Made by a program: the position numbers and the translations under genes. The notes beneath the pieces were generated by a model, which had not been told where the DNA came from, did not search any database, and was given only the letters and a program-made list of their open reading frames with translations. 64,000 bases of DNA, taken from assembly GCA_036320915.1 (NCBI GenBank), contig JAXBDG010000012.1, positions 124,001-188,000 of the forward strand, read 5' to 3'. Source of the stretch: Linnemannia elongata (lineage: Eukaryota > Mortierellomycota > Mortierellomycetes > Mortierellales > Mortierellaceae). Shown here piece after piece: positions 9,683 through 19,660 of this stretch. Each line of letters opens with the position of its first letter. The stretch's first letter is position 1.

Positions 9683-10698
9683 TTATTTTTTGGTGGCGAC
9701 AATAACCCACGAGTGGTACACTCGCAGTGTCTTTGGCTCCTTCAGGGCCTGGTGCAACGCTTCGCTGAATACTCCCATCAAATCTTCAGCTTGGTCCTTC
9801 TTCAACCCGCCGTACTGGACCCACATACTTGTAAACGTGCTGTGGAAAACCGAGGAAAGCATGTCCGCAGTGCGAGTAGCAATAGCGTCCAGCGTGATTC
9901 GTCTTGCTCGATAGTCGGAAGCACCAAGCTCTTCAATGTCTGCAGCTCCATCACGTCGACAGTCCAGTCGGCATCGCTAAATGCACTCACAACTTCGGTG
10001 CGGTTGCGGCTGTAAGTTGGTCCGTTGCAGTATTTCTGCATCCAAGCCAAACTAGCGGCACCACGTTCGGCAACAATCTCATGGACACGCTTGAAATCAT
10101 CAGGGAAGCACGAGTTCATTCCAGATTGACCATCGGGCACACCGGGGAATGACACGGCTAATTTGCCTCCTTGTCGTAGCTCTTGATGACGTGAGGAAAC
10201 ATACGCGGCGAAATCCTCGCGGGCCTGGTTTGCCACCTACGACGGTGAGTGGCCTTTTCCTGCTAACCACGGCGGACTGGTGAGCCAATGAAGACTTGCG
10301 TTGGAATACACCAGGTCTAGGGTGCCGGGTTTCGTCAAAGGCGAGTACATGCTCTTTCCGAGAGTGTGCAAGGTCGGGTTGAAGTCGGCCACGGCAGAAT
10401 TTGAGACCAGGGCTACCACCTTGTCGAAGTCGTTGTCTGGCAGGTCATTAAATATAAAGGAAACGGTAGCAGAGGGGTCCCGGTTCGCAGCAGCTTGGCA
10501 GACGGCAAGAGCGAAATCGACAGAGTTGACACCGTGACTGCATGCGTTCTCGAGGACGCGGACGCATTGGTCGGACGAGAGTCGTGGCAAGTTTCGGGCT
10601 GCCTCGATAATGTACTTGAGCAAGTTGGCCGCTACTTTACATTGGATGGTCGCCTTGTTGTTGTAGTCCACCATTGATTTGACAGTTTGAGCGGGCAT
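9683..10698 (-). pseudogene. SABATH-type SAM-dependent methyltransferase, disrupted
   Basis: The translated pieces resemble the SABATH family (salicylate, jasmonate and juvenile-hormone carboxyl methyltransferases): an N-terminal NNKATIQCKVAANLL, FNDLPDNDFDKV, YSNASLHWLTSPP, then EDFAAYVSSRHQELRQGGKL and a C-terminal YRVL-like ending (TLRVYHSWVIVATKK). Two lesions break the gene. An in-frame TAG (10239-10237) is followed at once by the continuing domain, and a one-base loss near 9924-9936 shifts the frame inside LKELGASDYRARR-like sequence. The span of 1016 nt is one short of a codon multiple, as expected. No intron of plausible size repairs the TAG. If functional it would methylate a small carboxylic acid; as read, it encodes only the N-terminal half. 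Confidence 0.82.
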
Positions 10699-10915
10699 GG
10701 CTGTTAGCTTTTTGTTGGTCTATAGCTGCGAAAAGAATAGCTCCTTGGGGATGGGTAGCTGCACAAGGATGGATAACAAGCGCAAGACCTTTTGGAGATG
10801 ACTTTCAATGAACTTGAAGAAGATAAGCGAGTGTATGGTGTGGGGCTAGTAAAGGTGGCAACCGGGGCGAGGCGAGATCTTGCAGGCACCATATTTAAAT
10901 GGGATTATATTTTCG

Positions 10916-11170
10916 TCGACCCTTAATCTTTTCCATCCTTTGATTTTTTTTCCCACCCTTAGTCAATTTCATCCGAATATGATAATAAAGTTATGAGGCG
11001 AAATGACGAAAAGGTGAAAAAGACTCAGGGTCCAAGGGATGGAAAAGATCAAGGAGTAAGGGATGAATAAGACTAAGGAATGGAAAAATATTAACGGATG
11101 AATAAGGTTTAGGGATGGAAAAGATTAAGGGATGGAAAAAAACCAAAGGGTGAAAATGACCAAGGGAAGA
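10916..11170. repeat. Purine-rich degenerate minisatellite with an inverted partner
   Basis: From about 11020 the motif GGGATGGAAAAGATTAAG recurs six or more times with variation. The opposite orientation of the same motif (CTTAATCTTTTCCATCC) stands at 10920-10940, so the block can fold back on itself. No coding potential was seen. Confidence 0.7.
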
Positions 11171-11344
11171 AAAAAGACACCAACAGTATCTCTCCTGGGA
11201 ATTGGCACAGGAGGCAGGCTACAACGCATACATTCTATCGTGGTCCGCATGCTGGCATTGATCGGTAAGGGATTGCTCTCTGTCGCTGTTTGAAAGGAGT
11301 TGTGCGCTGTTGTTGTTTTGAAGGACTTGCGCTCTATAACAACT

Positions 11345-11704
11345 TTATTGGAGTTGCTTCTGTCGCCGTTTTGAGGGAAGTCCGGTCTGTGTGTCAAACG
11401 AACTCAGCCCCAACGCAAACACCAGAGCTGGTCCCTCGTTCTCCTTGTATTTCCTACCCTCTGATCCACCAACTAGTCCGAGAACCGTCTTGACAGCATA
11501 GTCGTAACATGCCGTTTGTGCCTTGGAAGTCTCCCAAGAGTGTTTCATATACCAACTTCCACGATAGAACTCATGTATCGCCTCCCGAAACTTTGCTGTG
11601 TACTGGATGTATTGGGCCACGTCTCCGAGGTCGAGCGATGGCATCCGGCTGAGAATGAGATCCAGGCCAGACTTCTCCATGCGATCCTGGTACTGCCGCC
11701 CAAA
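11345..11704 (-). pseudogene. Fragment of a Fanzor-family nuclease (RuvC region)
   Basis: The 111-codon frame aligns by eye to residues of the complete locus at 23154-27492. Shared features in order are an ILSRMPSL segment, an EFYRGSW/FYSGDD segment followed by a histidine-tryptophan pair, LGLVGGSEGRK against LGIVGGSLGRR, and FALGLSSFDTQTGLPS against IGVGLGQFSSKSRLSS. The downstream zinc-finger and RuvC-III part and the upstream RuvC-I part are missing or unreadable; a TGA lies just upstream. This is a truncated relic of a second, diverged copy. Confidence 0.72.
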
Positions 11705-12312
11705 GGCCGTCTCTCATCTTCATCCTGACGAAACCAACTCGCCCAACCCAGATGACTGACCAAGAACCCCCCCCCCTCTCTTCATGTCCCCACACCTGGA
11801 ACCCCAGTGACACCGGAGGGGCGAAGAATAGCAGCCTCGTTTCACTTTACAACTCCCCTCCTCCTATTTGGTTAAGCAATAAGTGCTCCAACCAGAACAC
11901 TTACGGCCGACCTGACTGTTATCAGCAGCTTGGCCAACAACAGCACTGCCAACACAATGATGCTCCTGCATTTCAGTCCCGGCCTTAGAGGAGGATGACG
12001 ATCATCAAGTGGCCCAACAAGACCGTTGCTCTGACCATTCGTGTCGCCTCCAGCCCTAAGGAGCGCCAAAAAGTCATTTTTCCATCCAGTACAGTGCCCA
12101 GTGTCTGGCTTCCAGGGTAGAGTTGGATATCGACGATTCGACCGCCGGCCCTCGACGCGTGAGCAGTAACTCATCAGACTTACATCAGTGATTCAATCAC
12201 GTGTGAATGAAAGTCACTCACATCACGTATTCACGTATGGCTTTCCCAGCCATCTCTTATTCGTCACTCTTCCCCTTTCATCTTTCACGACCCATGCGCA
12301 CCATTCCCTACC
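11705..12312. other. Intergenic; decayed sequence and F-box gene promoter
   Basis: Small frames on both strands overlap without motif support. The last 130 bp are pyrimidine-rich, as is common before fungal start codons. Nothing else was recognised. Confidence 0.35.
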
Positions 12313-14190
12313 ATGGACTCCGCATGCAGCACATTCTTTAGCATTCCCGAACTGGTCGCCTGTCTCGCCAACATCCTCTCAACAAAAGATCTGATTCAAC
12401 TCTCCCGGACGAACCGCGCCATCCACACCGTCTGCTCTCCGCTCACATGGCAGGTTGTCAACGTCGAATCAATAAGAGATATTGTTAAACTCCTCAACTC
12501 TCCAGAAGCACTACAGGCCTTTGGCAACAACATCACCTCAGTACGCTCCATCACCCTACGACCAAAGTTCTCATGGTATTACCTCTACTCCCTCTGGGGC
12601 TATCTCAACATAACCGCCTGGCCACCTCACCGGGCCATTTCGATCGACGCCCTCGCTCACAAGCAATGGGGCGGTATGCTCTATGCTCCCTGTCTAAAGA
12701 TCCGGCGCTTACCACCATTGCTCTGTCTGAATCGATTCGAAGCGTCGCTGGCCTATTATAATTCGGACAAGATGGTGCCAGAACTTCCAGCGTATGATCA
12801 CGACAAGCACGTCCATCACCTCATGTGGCTCGTACGACTCAACAGCGGCACCTTGACTCATATGTCATTAATGAACGTGAATCTCAGAGCGAATGGATTG
12901 GTTCGGGATGTATGCAGGACAATATCCCAACTTCACCACCTCCGAACCCTACGACTGAGCTGTGCGCTCTCATACAAGAACTACGAGACCATGTTCCTCA
13001 GTTGTCCGAGCTCCTTGGTTGAGCTCAACTTGGCGTCCAGATTGGACGGTCCAGGATTCTCTATGGCTTCTATTCCAGCTGCAGGAGATTGGGATTTCGA
13101 TCAAGGACCTCTCGTTCTTCGCGACACTCCCCTCCATCATCTCGTGTACCTCGTCCTTCCCGGAATGACTGCTTCTAAGATGACTTCCTTCATCCACACC
13201 ATTTTTGGTCACTCTCCCGCCCTCGAGACCCTAAGATTCCCTAATTTCGATTATTACGACACATCGGCCATCATCAAGGCGATCACCGAACTCTGTCCAC
13301 GTCTCTCACACTTGTCATTCCCGCAAGGCGGCTTTGGCTCTCAAATTACGAGCGTTCTCGAGGGGTTTCCGGTGCAGCGGCTGCAGAGTCTCTTTTGTTC
13401 GCCTCTCCCGGATCCTGACTCGAGGGCGCTGAACGCTACCTGGACAAGACATTCGACCACCCTTAAGACGATCGAATGCATAAACATGACGCGTTTATCG
13501 AGTTCGATCATCAAAGGAGCGCTGACGACTTGTGAGGCCTTGGAGACGTTTAGAGTGGCAGGAAGGGTGACAGGAAGGGTGTCGTGGGATGAAGGTGGCG
13601 TGTGCTTGTCGCTTGCCGATGCGGTCGAGTCCGAATGGATCTGTAAAAGGATCAAAGTGCTGGACATTGTTGTTCTTATCTATGCGCATGACAAGAGCCC
13701 CAAGTTCACAACCGACCCAAGCAAGGAGACATGGACTGAAGACGACCATCGAAAGTGGGAGGTTCTCGGGAAGTTTTATTCTCAAATCGGATCCCTGACG
13801 GAGTTGCAAGAGTTGGATCTCAAAACTGTGTCAAATCACAACAAACCAGCACCATCCTCTGAGACGGCGTTTCCTGGATTGCTCGCCTTGGAGGATCCGG
13901 AGAGTGGGCAGATTGGACACCTGTCGAAGCTTTCTGGGCTGACTAAACTGCGGGTACTTCGAGGATCTGTTTGGTGGACGATTCCAGAAGTGATGGAAAG
14001 AATCGGCAACCATGAGGTAGATTGGGTTGTTGACCACTTGCCTGCTCTCAGGGTGGCGACGTTTGTTCTCCAGAACAACAACGGGATGATTGGAGCGCGT
14101 CCCATTCGTCAACTTCTTCGAACCCTGGAGAAGAAGAGACCTGAGCTCCAGTTCTGCGATACCGTGTTTGCCAAAAAGAAAAAGAAATAA
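12313..14190 (+). CDS. F-box protein with leucine-rich-repeat-like body
   Basis: A single 625-residue frame from ATG in the context CTACCATGG. Residues 9-50 (FSIPELVACLANILSTKDL, then IQLSRTNRAIHTV and a Trp) match the F-box, which binds Skp1 in SCF ubiquitin ligases. The rest has irregularly spaced leucine/asparagine patterns such as LVELNLASRL, LETLRFPNF, LSHLSFPQG and LQELDLKT that suggest LRRs, the usual substrate-binding part. The protein ends in a lysine run. Large families of single-exon F-box/LRR genes are common in Mortierella-type fungi. The substrate is unknown. Confidence 0.85.
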   Translation: MDSACSTFFSIPELVACLANILSTKDLIQLSRTNRAIHTVCSPLTWQVVNVESIRDIVKLLNSPEALQAFGNNITSVRSITLRPKFSWYYLYSLWGYLNITAWPPHRAISIDALAHKQWGGMLYAPCLKIRRLPPLLCLNRFEASLAYYNSDKMVPELPAYDHDKHVHHLMWLVRLNSGTLTHMSLMNVNLRANGLVRDVCRTISQLHHLRTLRLSCALSYKNYETMFLSCPSSLVELNLASRLDGPGFSMASIPAAGDWDFDQGPLVLRDTPLHHLVYLVLPGMTASKMTSFIHTIFGHSPALETLRFPNFDYYDTSAIIKAITELCPRLSHLSFPQGGFGSQITSVLEGFPVQRLQSLFCSPLPDPDSRALNATWTRHSTTLKTIECINMTRLSSSIIKGALTTCEALETFRVAGRVTGRVSWDEGGVCLSLADAVESEWICKRIKVLDIVVLIYAHDKSPKFTTDPSKETWTEDDHRKWEVLGKFYSQIGSLTELQELDLKTVSNHNKPAPSSETAFPGLLALEDPESGQIGHLSKLSGLTKLRVLRGSVWWTIPEVMERIGNHEVDWVVDHLPALRVATFVLQNNNGMIGARPIRQLLRTLEKKRPELQFCDTVFAKKKKK

Positions 14191-15095
14191 AGAGCAGTCT
14201 TATCTGCGGACCAAATTAATGAATGACACTACTGCTCTCAAGCGGAAGTTGGATGGGACAGTTGTCAATTGAATGTTCATTTTCAACGCAATCGGTCATG
14301 CAGCATGCTGAGGTATGTGTTGGGTGTGTAAAAGACATTTTGTTTGTGTGCGCCGTTTCATTCTGCTCTCGTTTCCCTTCTCTCTTCTTTTCCTTTCTTG
14401 TCAAATTGTGGCTGATGTTACACAATGGCCAATAGACCAAAACACATACTCCTCTGCACCTCAGCAAAAATAGCACCGCCCGTATGTTTAATTGTGTCTG
14501 AATCACGCAGTCGCTCACATTTGAGCAAAAAAAAAAAATTCTTCTGCAAGCGAGTTGCAATCCCTTTTTTGATACAATTGAAGCAGTAAGCGGCGTCTTG
14601 CTTCATTGTTTGTTGTTGCCTACCATCTACGATAACAAACATACATGAACGCCGCTTTATTTTGAGTGTCTGAAATGCGTTGGTGAAAAAAAATGCAGAT
14701 GCAGTGTTGAAAGTAAATATTATGCTTTGCGGCTCTATTCCGGAGTCCAACAGTTGAAATTTTATCCGAGCCTTCAGTTTGTTTTTGCTTTCGTGTGCCT
14801 TTACATCTTTTTTTTTTTTATTGTCTACTAACACGAGGGTCTAGACCCTTCTTCCAGAAGCGAAGTGTATACTTGAATTTTTTTTTTTTTTTTTGATGCC
14901 AATAAGCTACTCGGCGGAAGGCAAAATAGACATTAGATGAGATAAACAACAACAATGACACGGCGGAGAAATTTGGTGGATTCGCTGTGAACAAGGAAGT
15001 GCAATGATTGGTTCCTTTCCACTCTAGTCCTGGAGCAGGAAGTGTCATTCCCATTCAGATGTTGTGACATGCCTTGTTCCTACTGTGATCGCGAG

Positions 15096-15168
<73 letters not shown>

Positions 15169-15533
15169 AGCATGCAGTCGAATGTTGTGTTATCGCCGCC
15201 GTCGCAATGAGAGCATCATGAACGCTGTCTGGTATTTGTCAGCGCTTTATTTCATTGTTTTGTTGTACGTTCCCCCAGTCACGTTTTCTTTCTTGTTTCT
15301 GTTTTGTATATAACACCCATGCCTAGGCTTCGAATGTTTATATATTCCACTCCAGACATTCCGTTCCATTTCCATAAAAAATTATATCGCCTTTCAGAGT
15401 AGGTCAAACTTCCCTACTCTACCAGCCCCATTACCATCCTCCACAGCGCTAATACATCCTGCACACTTATTACTCCATCTACCATCGTTTGTCCCCAATA
15501 AAAACGTCCACTCCTACTTCCCTCTATTCAACC
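14191..15533. other. Intergenic, A/T-rich with homopolymer runs
   Basis: Contains several A or T runs (for example 14528-14538 and 14879-14894) and the GA microsatellite listed next. From about 15330 a C/T-rich segment with TATATATTCC near 15340 looks like the promoter and leader of the peptide-precursor gene. No gene is seen. Confidence 0.4.
15099..15165 (+). repeat. (GA)n microsatellite, about 33 units
   Basis: An uninterrupted GA dinucleotide tract. Confidence 0.98.
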
Positions 15534-15851
15534 ATGAAACTTGCCACAACCCTCATCCTGGCCTTGACTCTGGCAACCCTCACCATCCACGCCGCTCCAG
15601 TCGACACTGCTGTTGAAACCGTTGAGAAGCGCGATTTCAGCTGGAACGGAACACCCTCTAAGCCCGAGTCCGAGAACAGCCACTGGAAGAAGCGCGATAC
15701 CGCCTGGAATGGAACGCCCTCCAAGCCCGAGTCCAAGGACAGCCATTGGAAGAAGCGTGCCGAGGCGCAGGAGGCAGAGCTGAGTGGGTGGGGTCAGGAT
15801 TTTCCGGATTCTTCTTCGACTGCCAAGCCTGATGATGGTGTTTGGTTGTAG
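15534..15851 (+). CDS. Secreted repeat peptide precursor with Kex2 sites
   Basis: 105 residues from ATG at 15534 in the context ACCATGAAA; a TTG-initiated extension upstream is not credible. Residues 1-20 are a signal peptide (MKLATTLILALTLATLTIHA). After a short pro-part ending EKR come two 21-residue repeats, at 15633-15695 and 15696-15758. Each contains WNGTPSKPES, then NSHW or DSHW, and ends in KKR. The C-terminal part starts AEAQEAELSGW, reminiscent of the Glu-Ala spacers trimmed by dipeptidyl aminopeptidase in yeast alpha-factor, and ends GVWL. Cleavage by Kex2 after each KR would release two related 18- to 21-residue peptides and a 30-residue tail. Each repeat carries an N-G-T sequon. 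This is the layout of Kex2-processed repeat proteins, which include pheromones and RiPP precursors; which class is unknown. Confidence 0.85.
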   Translation: MKLATTLILALTLATLTIHAAPVDTAVETVEKRDFSWNGTPSKPESENSHWKKRDTAWNGTPSKPESKDSHWKKRAEAQEAELSGWGQDFPDSSSTAKPDDGVWL

Positions 15852-16264
15852 GTGTGTGAACGAAAGAAGAGGATGGAGAAAGGTGGTGATGGTGGTGGTG
15901 AGGGGTCTTTTGAGGTAGAATCCGTTGGGTAACAAATAGTTACCTTTTCTTTTGGTCAGCGATCATGAGAAAAGAGAAGTGCAGACTTCTGGCGCTCTTG
16001 CAAGTGTCAGTCGGAAATAAATAAAAAATAAAAAAATCTCGAACCGACATACTATGCGTTTATTGCGACATTTGAGGGGAACGAATATATGTGGGAGGAA
16101 GGTAGATAAACCCAGTAAGTGAAATATAAAATATCGGCAAACAAGCATCTTGAATATGGGCGACCACTCCTAAATAGAGTAAGAAATGTGAGGGTGAGAG
16201 TGAGAGAGAAAAAGAGACACACACACAAAAAAAAAAAGTGTGCGGAGTGAGAGTGAAATACAGT
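15852..16264. other. 3' regions of two convergent genes
   Basis: Downstream of the peptide precursor (plus) and of the helicase-derived gene (minus). Contains A-rich and GA-rich stretches, including (CA)n/A-run sequence near 16218-16240. No gene is seen. Confidence 0.4.
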
Positions 16265-17568
16265 TCAAATAGGGTTACTAGTATACTTCCCGGGTAGTCC
16301 GGGAATCTCCCCATCTCCAACATAAACTCTCAGATTCCTGTAATCCGCACAACAAGCCATCAAAAAATACAACATCCGATGCCCTGACACATGACGCTTC
16401 AAATCCAACCCCACCAAACCCGGAACAGTCGACCCAACAGCATCTCTTAACGACAGCGCGAACGCGTGCTTGATCGGGAGCTGCGTTCGCGTAAACATGA
16501 TACCGATATCCTGAGCGTTAGGGGACGTAAACGGCATCCGGGGTAGGGTGACGGTCTGACCTTTGAAGGGACCTATTGATACTTCTGCGATGATAGAAAA
16601 GTCGCCAAGGTGGGTGACGATCATTCGGGTTCCCTCGGGGTATGGGTGAAGGTATTTGATGAGGATAACGGGGTGGCCGAGGCGGAGTGTGATTTGGTGC
16701 GGAGGCATCCCGGGTGGATTTAGCCAGTGGGCGGTGACCATATCCTGCATTTCGTAGTCCTCCATGCGGAGGGGTTCTGATATGGCGGTGTAGTCTCTTT
16801 CTTGGTAGCCGAAAACCTGGTTTCCATTTCGTCCCTCATTGACAACTGAACTCCGCTCCCGAGCTTGCGCGGTGGAGAGGTGCTTCTGTAACTCGAGCGC
16901 CTCTTCATTAAACATCCTGGCATCATCATCCCCTTCCGTCAAGATCACATTCGACATCATAGCTTCCGATTTTACAGGCGCCGTCTGGATGTCAGGGAAA
17001 ATCTCCAGGAGAAACTGGCGGCGGACTTCCTCACCTATCAGATATCTTCCAGATGGAGAAGGTCGTGGGGTGAAGAGGAATTGGTCAGGGATGCGGATGA
17101 GGTCCTTGTAGGGGGGGTGAGTTCCTGTTTTGCGGGGGTAAGTGCGTTCTTTTCCGTATTTGATTCGTTCCAGGAATGCGGTGAAGGATTGCTGGCTGTT
17201 GATTTGAGTGTCTGGTGGTATGGATGCTCCTGCTCCTGGGGTTGTTTTGGTTATTGTGGCGGGTCTGCTGATAGTGGCAGAGGATCGTGTTGTTGCGCTG
17301 GTAGTAGTTGTGGGTCGAGTCGCTGTGCTGACAGTGGTGGGTGCAGTAGCAGCTCTGTTGTTGTTTTTGCCTTGCGAGTTATTGTTGTGACTTGGCGCTT
17401 CAGGTCTGTTGTAGGGTGTGGGATGTGTATGGCTCGCTTGGCTGGGTGCATTATTTGACCTAGAATGAACCACACGTAAAAGTGCTCTATTAGAGTTTCT
17501 CTAGACATTTTTTTTTTTTTTTTTTGCGCTATCGTTTAAAACATTATCTATACCGCAAAGCGAGAAAG

Positions 17569-17616
<48 letters not shown>

Positions 17617-17710
17617 AGAGACAGTGTGATGTGTATGTGTGGTTGTCTTACGATGGATGGGATGCGCGTGTTTTCGAGGGCGATGCGAGGTGACTGGGTG
17701 CTTTTGGCAT
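16265..17710 (-). CDS. Protein derived from the C-terminal half of a PIF1/Helitron helicase (copy 1)
   Basis: I propose exon 1 17710-17652 (MPKAPSHLAS start), an intron 17651-17460 (GTAAG to TCTAG) and exon 2 17459-16265, giving 417 residues. The long frame alone has no ATG before its middle, which is why an upstream exon is needed. After a Thr/Ser-rich N-terminus come FTAFLERIKYG, DLIRIPDQFL, WLNPPGMPPHQITLRLGHPV, YPEGTRMIVTHL and RTQLPIKHAFALSLRDA. These match the post-ATPase part of PIF1-type helicases, especially those of Helitrons (normally PPG.PPH.L.LK.G.P, then GTR, then FP...AFA...KAQGQT). No Walker A or B motif is present, and the KAQGQT helicase motif is lost, so ATPase activity is unlikely. 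It may be a domesticated DNA-binding module. Confidence 0.72.
17573..17614 (-). repeat. GA/CT microsatellite inside the proposed intron
   Basis: A clean dinucleotide tract of about 21 units. It lies within the predicted intron of the helicase-derived gene, between donor 17651 and acceptor 17460. Confidence 0.95.
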
Positions 17711-18076
17711 TGTTGTTCTTATGTGATGATGTTAGGCAAAGTTGGTGAATGAGAAGAAAAGGAGACAAGGGAGTGAAAGGACGGATTCCTGCCCATACAA
17801 CACGCCTCTCAGCTATGAATAGTTAGAGCCAGACCCAACTAAGATGTCGATTAAGGGGTGTTCTCAACGTTACTACTACATGACACGAGAGCCAACTATG
17901 CATATGCATGGCGCATGGTCGGTCACCAGTTGCCAAATAAAAATTATAGGGGGAAAAAAGAAAGGGGAACATGTGCTGTTGTTTATTTTTTTGCAGCTCC
18001 AAGGACATTGCGGGTATACTGTCCGTTTAAACCGTTAATCCATGTCTTGCGAATATAAACCTTCAACCTGCTGGGA
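17711..18076. other. Spacer between the two helicase-derived genes
   Basis: Promoter side of copy 1 and 3' side of copy 2, both on the minus strand. No gene motif is seen. Confidence 0.4.
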
Positions 18077-19204
18077 TCACGGCATCGAGGCCGAGTGGAG
18101 TTGCCCAGGCTTATCCATGTCATAGTACAGGTCCAGTCCCAGTCCTTCAAACATCACTCCCTCAGGCACATCATCCACAGCTAACGCAAACGCATGCTTG
18201 ATAGGGAATTGTAGTCGTGTGTAGGAGATAATGGGCCTCACACCATTAGATTCTTTGAAAGGGTGGCGTCCAATCTCAATCACCCTTCCTTCTCTTCCAA
18301 CTCCGGAACCTCCTACAACTACTGCCTCTCTCGCAGTGATAACGTTTTTCTCCAGTTTCTCGACAATCAGCCGGGTGCCCGCACACACCCCGCTGACATT
18401 TTGGAGCAGCATGATCGGACACCCGACCTTGAGCCTCAGACTATGGAGAGGACGTCCTGACCCGATATGCGGAGGCTGCCTCATAAAGTCGCACAATATT
18501 GGATCACGTCTCTTAGGAATGGCAATGCGAACGTCCCGGTAAATCACTTCGTCCGACGCCGAGGTCAGTCTGTGGAATCCCTCCATATTGTACTTTTCCG
18601 CCTGGCGGGGGTACCTGGTCAGGATCATGTGGCTTCCGTACATGCTCGTGTCTGGATAGCATTGGTTGAAAAAATGTGGTTGGAAGGGTGAGCCCAAGGG
18701 TGGGTGAGGGTCGAGGAGGTATTCTTGTGGGATCTGGATATAGTCTTTGTGATTATCACCTCTGTCGAATACGGGCTCTGTGCCTTGTTGGAGCCGGTTG
18801 AGAAAGTCAAGAAAAGCGGTTGGGTTGGCGCTCTTGCTGTTGCTGAGTTCATTTGCTGGAGGTGAGAGAGACGAAGGAAGGTCGCAGATTGAGAGGTTAG
18901 CAAGTTTCTTGGTGATTCCGAGCCCTGGAGTGTTATCCTGAAGGCAAGGAAGGAGGAGAAGAGGAGGAGTGATAATCTCTGTCAAGGACAGAGGTGAGGG
19001 TGAGGGCGAAGGCGAGGACGAAGGCGAGGAAGGAGATCCAACTAGGATATCATTTTTGATGTTGCAAATCTGAAAGCGAGAGGATAATCGACTGCTACGG
19101 CGGAGGGGTTGGTTGTTGCTGGTATGGCGTTCTGCCTTCTTGCGGAGTGGAGGGGGTAGGCGAGGGATAGCAAGGACGTTTTTTCTGCCATGAATGACAG
19201 TCAT
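18077..19204 (-). CDS. Protein derived from the C-terminal half of a PIF1/Helitron helicase (copy 2)
   Basis: An uninterrupted 375-residue frame from ATG at 19204. The N-terminus is basic, then Ser/Pro-rich. The shared core has FLDFLNRLQQGTEP, DYIQIPQEYLL, FMRQPPHIGSGRPLHSLRLK followed by VGCPIMLLQNV, CAGTRLIVEKLEKNVITA and RLQFPIKHAFALAVDDV. The order and spacing match copy 1. VGCPIMLLQN and GTRLIV are close to canonical Helitron/PIF1 helicase sequence, while the ATPase half is absent and the final KAQGQT motif is replaced by VDDVPEG. The two genes lie head-to-tail on one strand, probably from a tandem duplication followed by divergence. Function unknown. Confidence 0.78.
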   Translation of the reverse strand: MTVIHGRKNVLAIPRLPPPLRKKAERHTSNNQPLRRSSRLSSRFQICNIKNDILVGSPSSPSSSPSPSPSPLSLTEIITPPLLLLPCLQDNTPGLGITKKLANLSICDLPSSLSPPANELSNSKSANPTAFLDFLNRLQQGTEPVFDRGDNHKDYIQIPQEYLLDPHPPLGSPFQPHFFNQCYPDTSMYGSHMILTRYPRQAEKYNMEGFHRLTSASDEVIYRDVRIAIPKRRDPILCDFMRQPPHIGSGRPLHSLRLKVGCPIMLLQNVSGVCAGTRLIVEKLEKNVITAREAVVVGGSGVGREGRVIEIGRHPFKESNGVRPIISYTRLQFPIKHAFALAVDDVPEGVMFEGLGLDLYYDMDKPGQLHSASMP

Positions 19205-19369
19205 GGTGGAGAGGTCAGGAAGGTATGATATGTAATGGAAAGGTATGAGATTATGGTAGGCGAATCCGCGTGGATGGAGGAGGATGGAAGGAAGTGGCGA
19301 AAGGAAGGAACTGGTGAAAGAAAGAAAGAGATGATGCTAAGAAAAAGTATACCCAGGGAAAAGAGGGGT

Positions 19370-19660
19370 TCAATTTATAGCGTTCAATGCTCACTCGTTG
19401 GTGCTGTGCTGATGGATGGTTATACTTTAAGGGGAAGGGGGAAAATGGCGAAGGGAAGAGGAGAGCATGGCGAGGATGGAAGACGATGGAGGGAAGAAAG
19501 AAGATGAGGGGAAAAGGGAGAGGATGAAAAGAAACGTGGATACAAGGAGAGCGTGTAGTGCAGTATATGGCGCTCGATGCTCGTTGGTGCTGCCGGTGGA
19601 GGGCTATGCGTTAAGGTAAGAGGGCAAGATGGCGAGGAAGGAGGACGATAGGGGTGCGCC
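19370..19660. repeat. Degenerate direct repeat, about 190-bp unit, purine-rich
   Basis: The segment around CAATGCTCACTCGTTGGTGCTG (19384) with the following TTAAGGGGAAGGGGG is repeated with changes at CGATGCTCGTTGGTGCTG (19573) with TTAAGGTAAGAGGG. It lies upstream of the copy 2 start. No coding sense. Confidence 0.6.

Noticed and set aside
10237..10239. Reassigned TAG codon as an explanation for the in-frame stops
   Set aside because: Intact genes in the window end in TAG (15849-15851, 31025-31027, 55803-55805), so it is a normal stop here.
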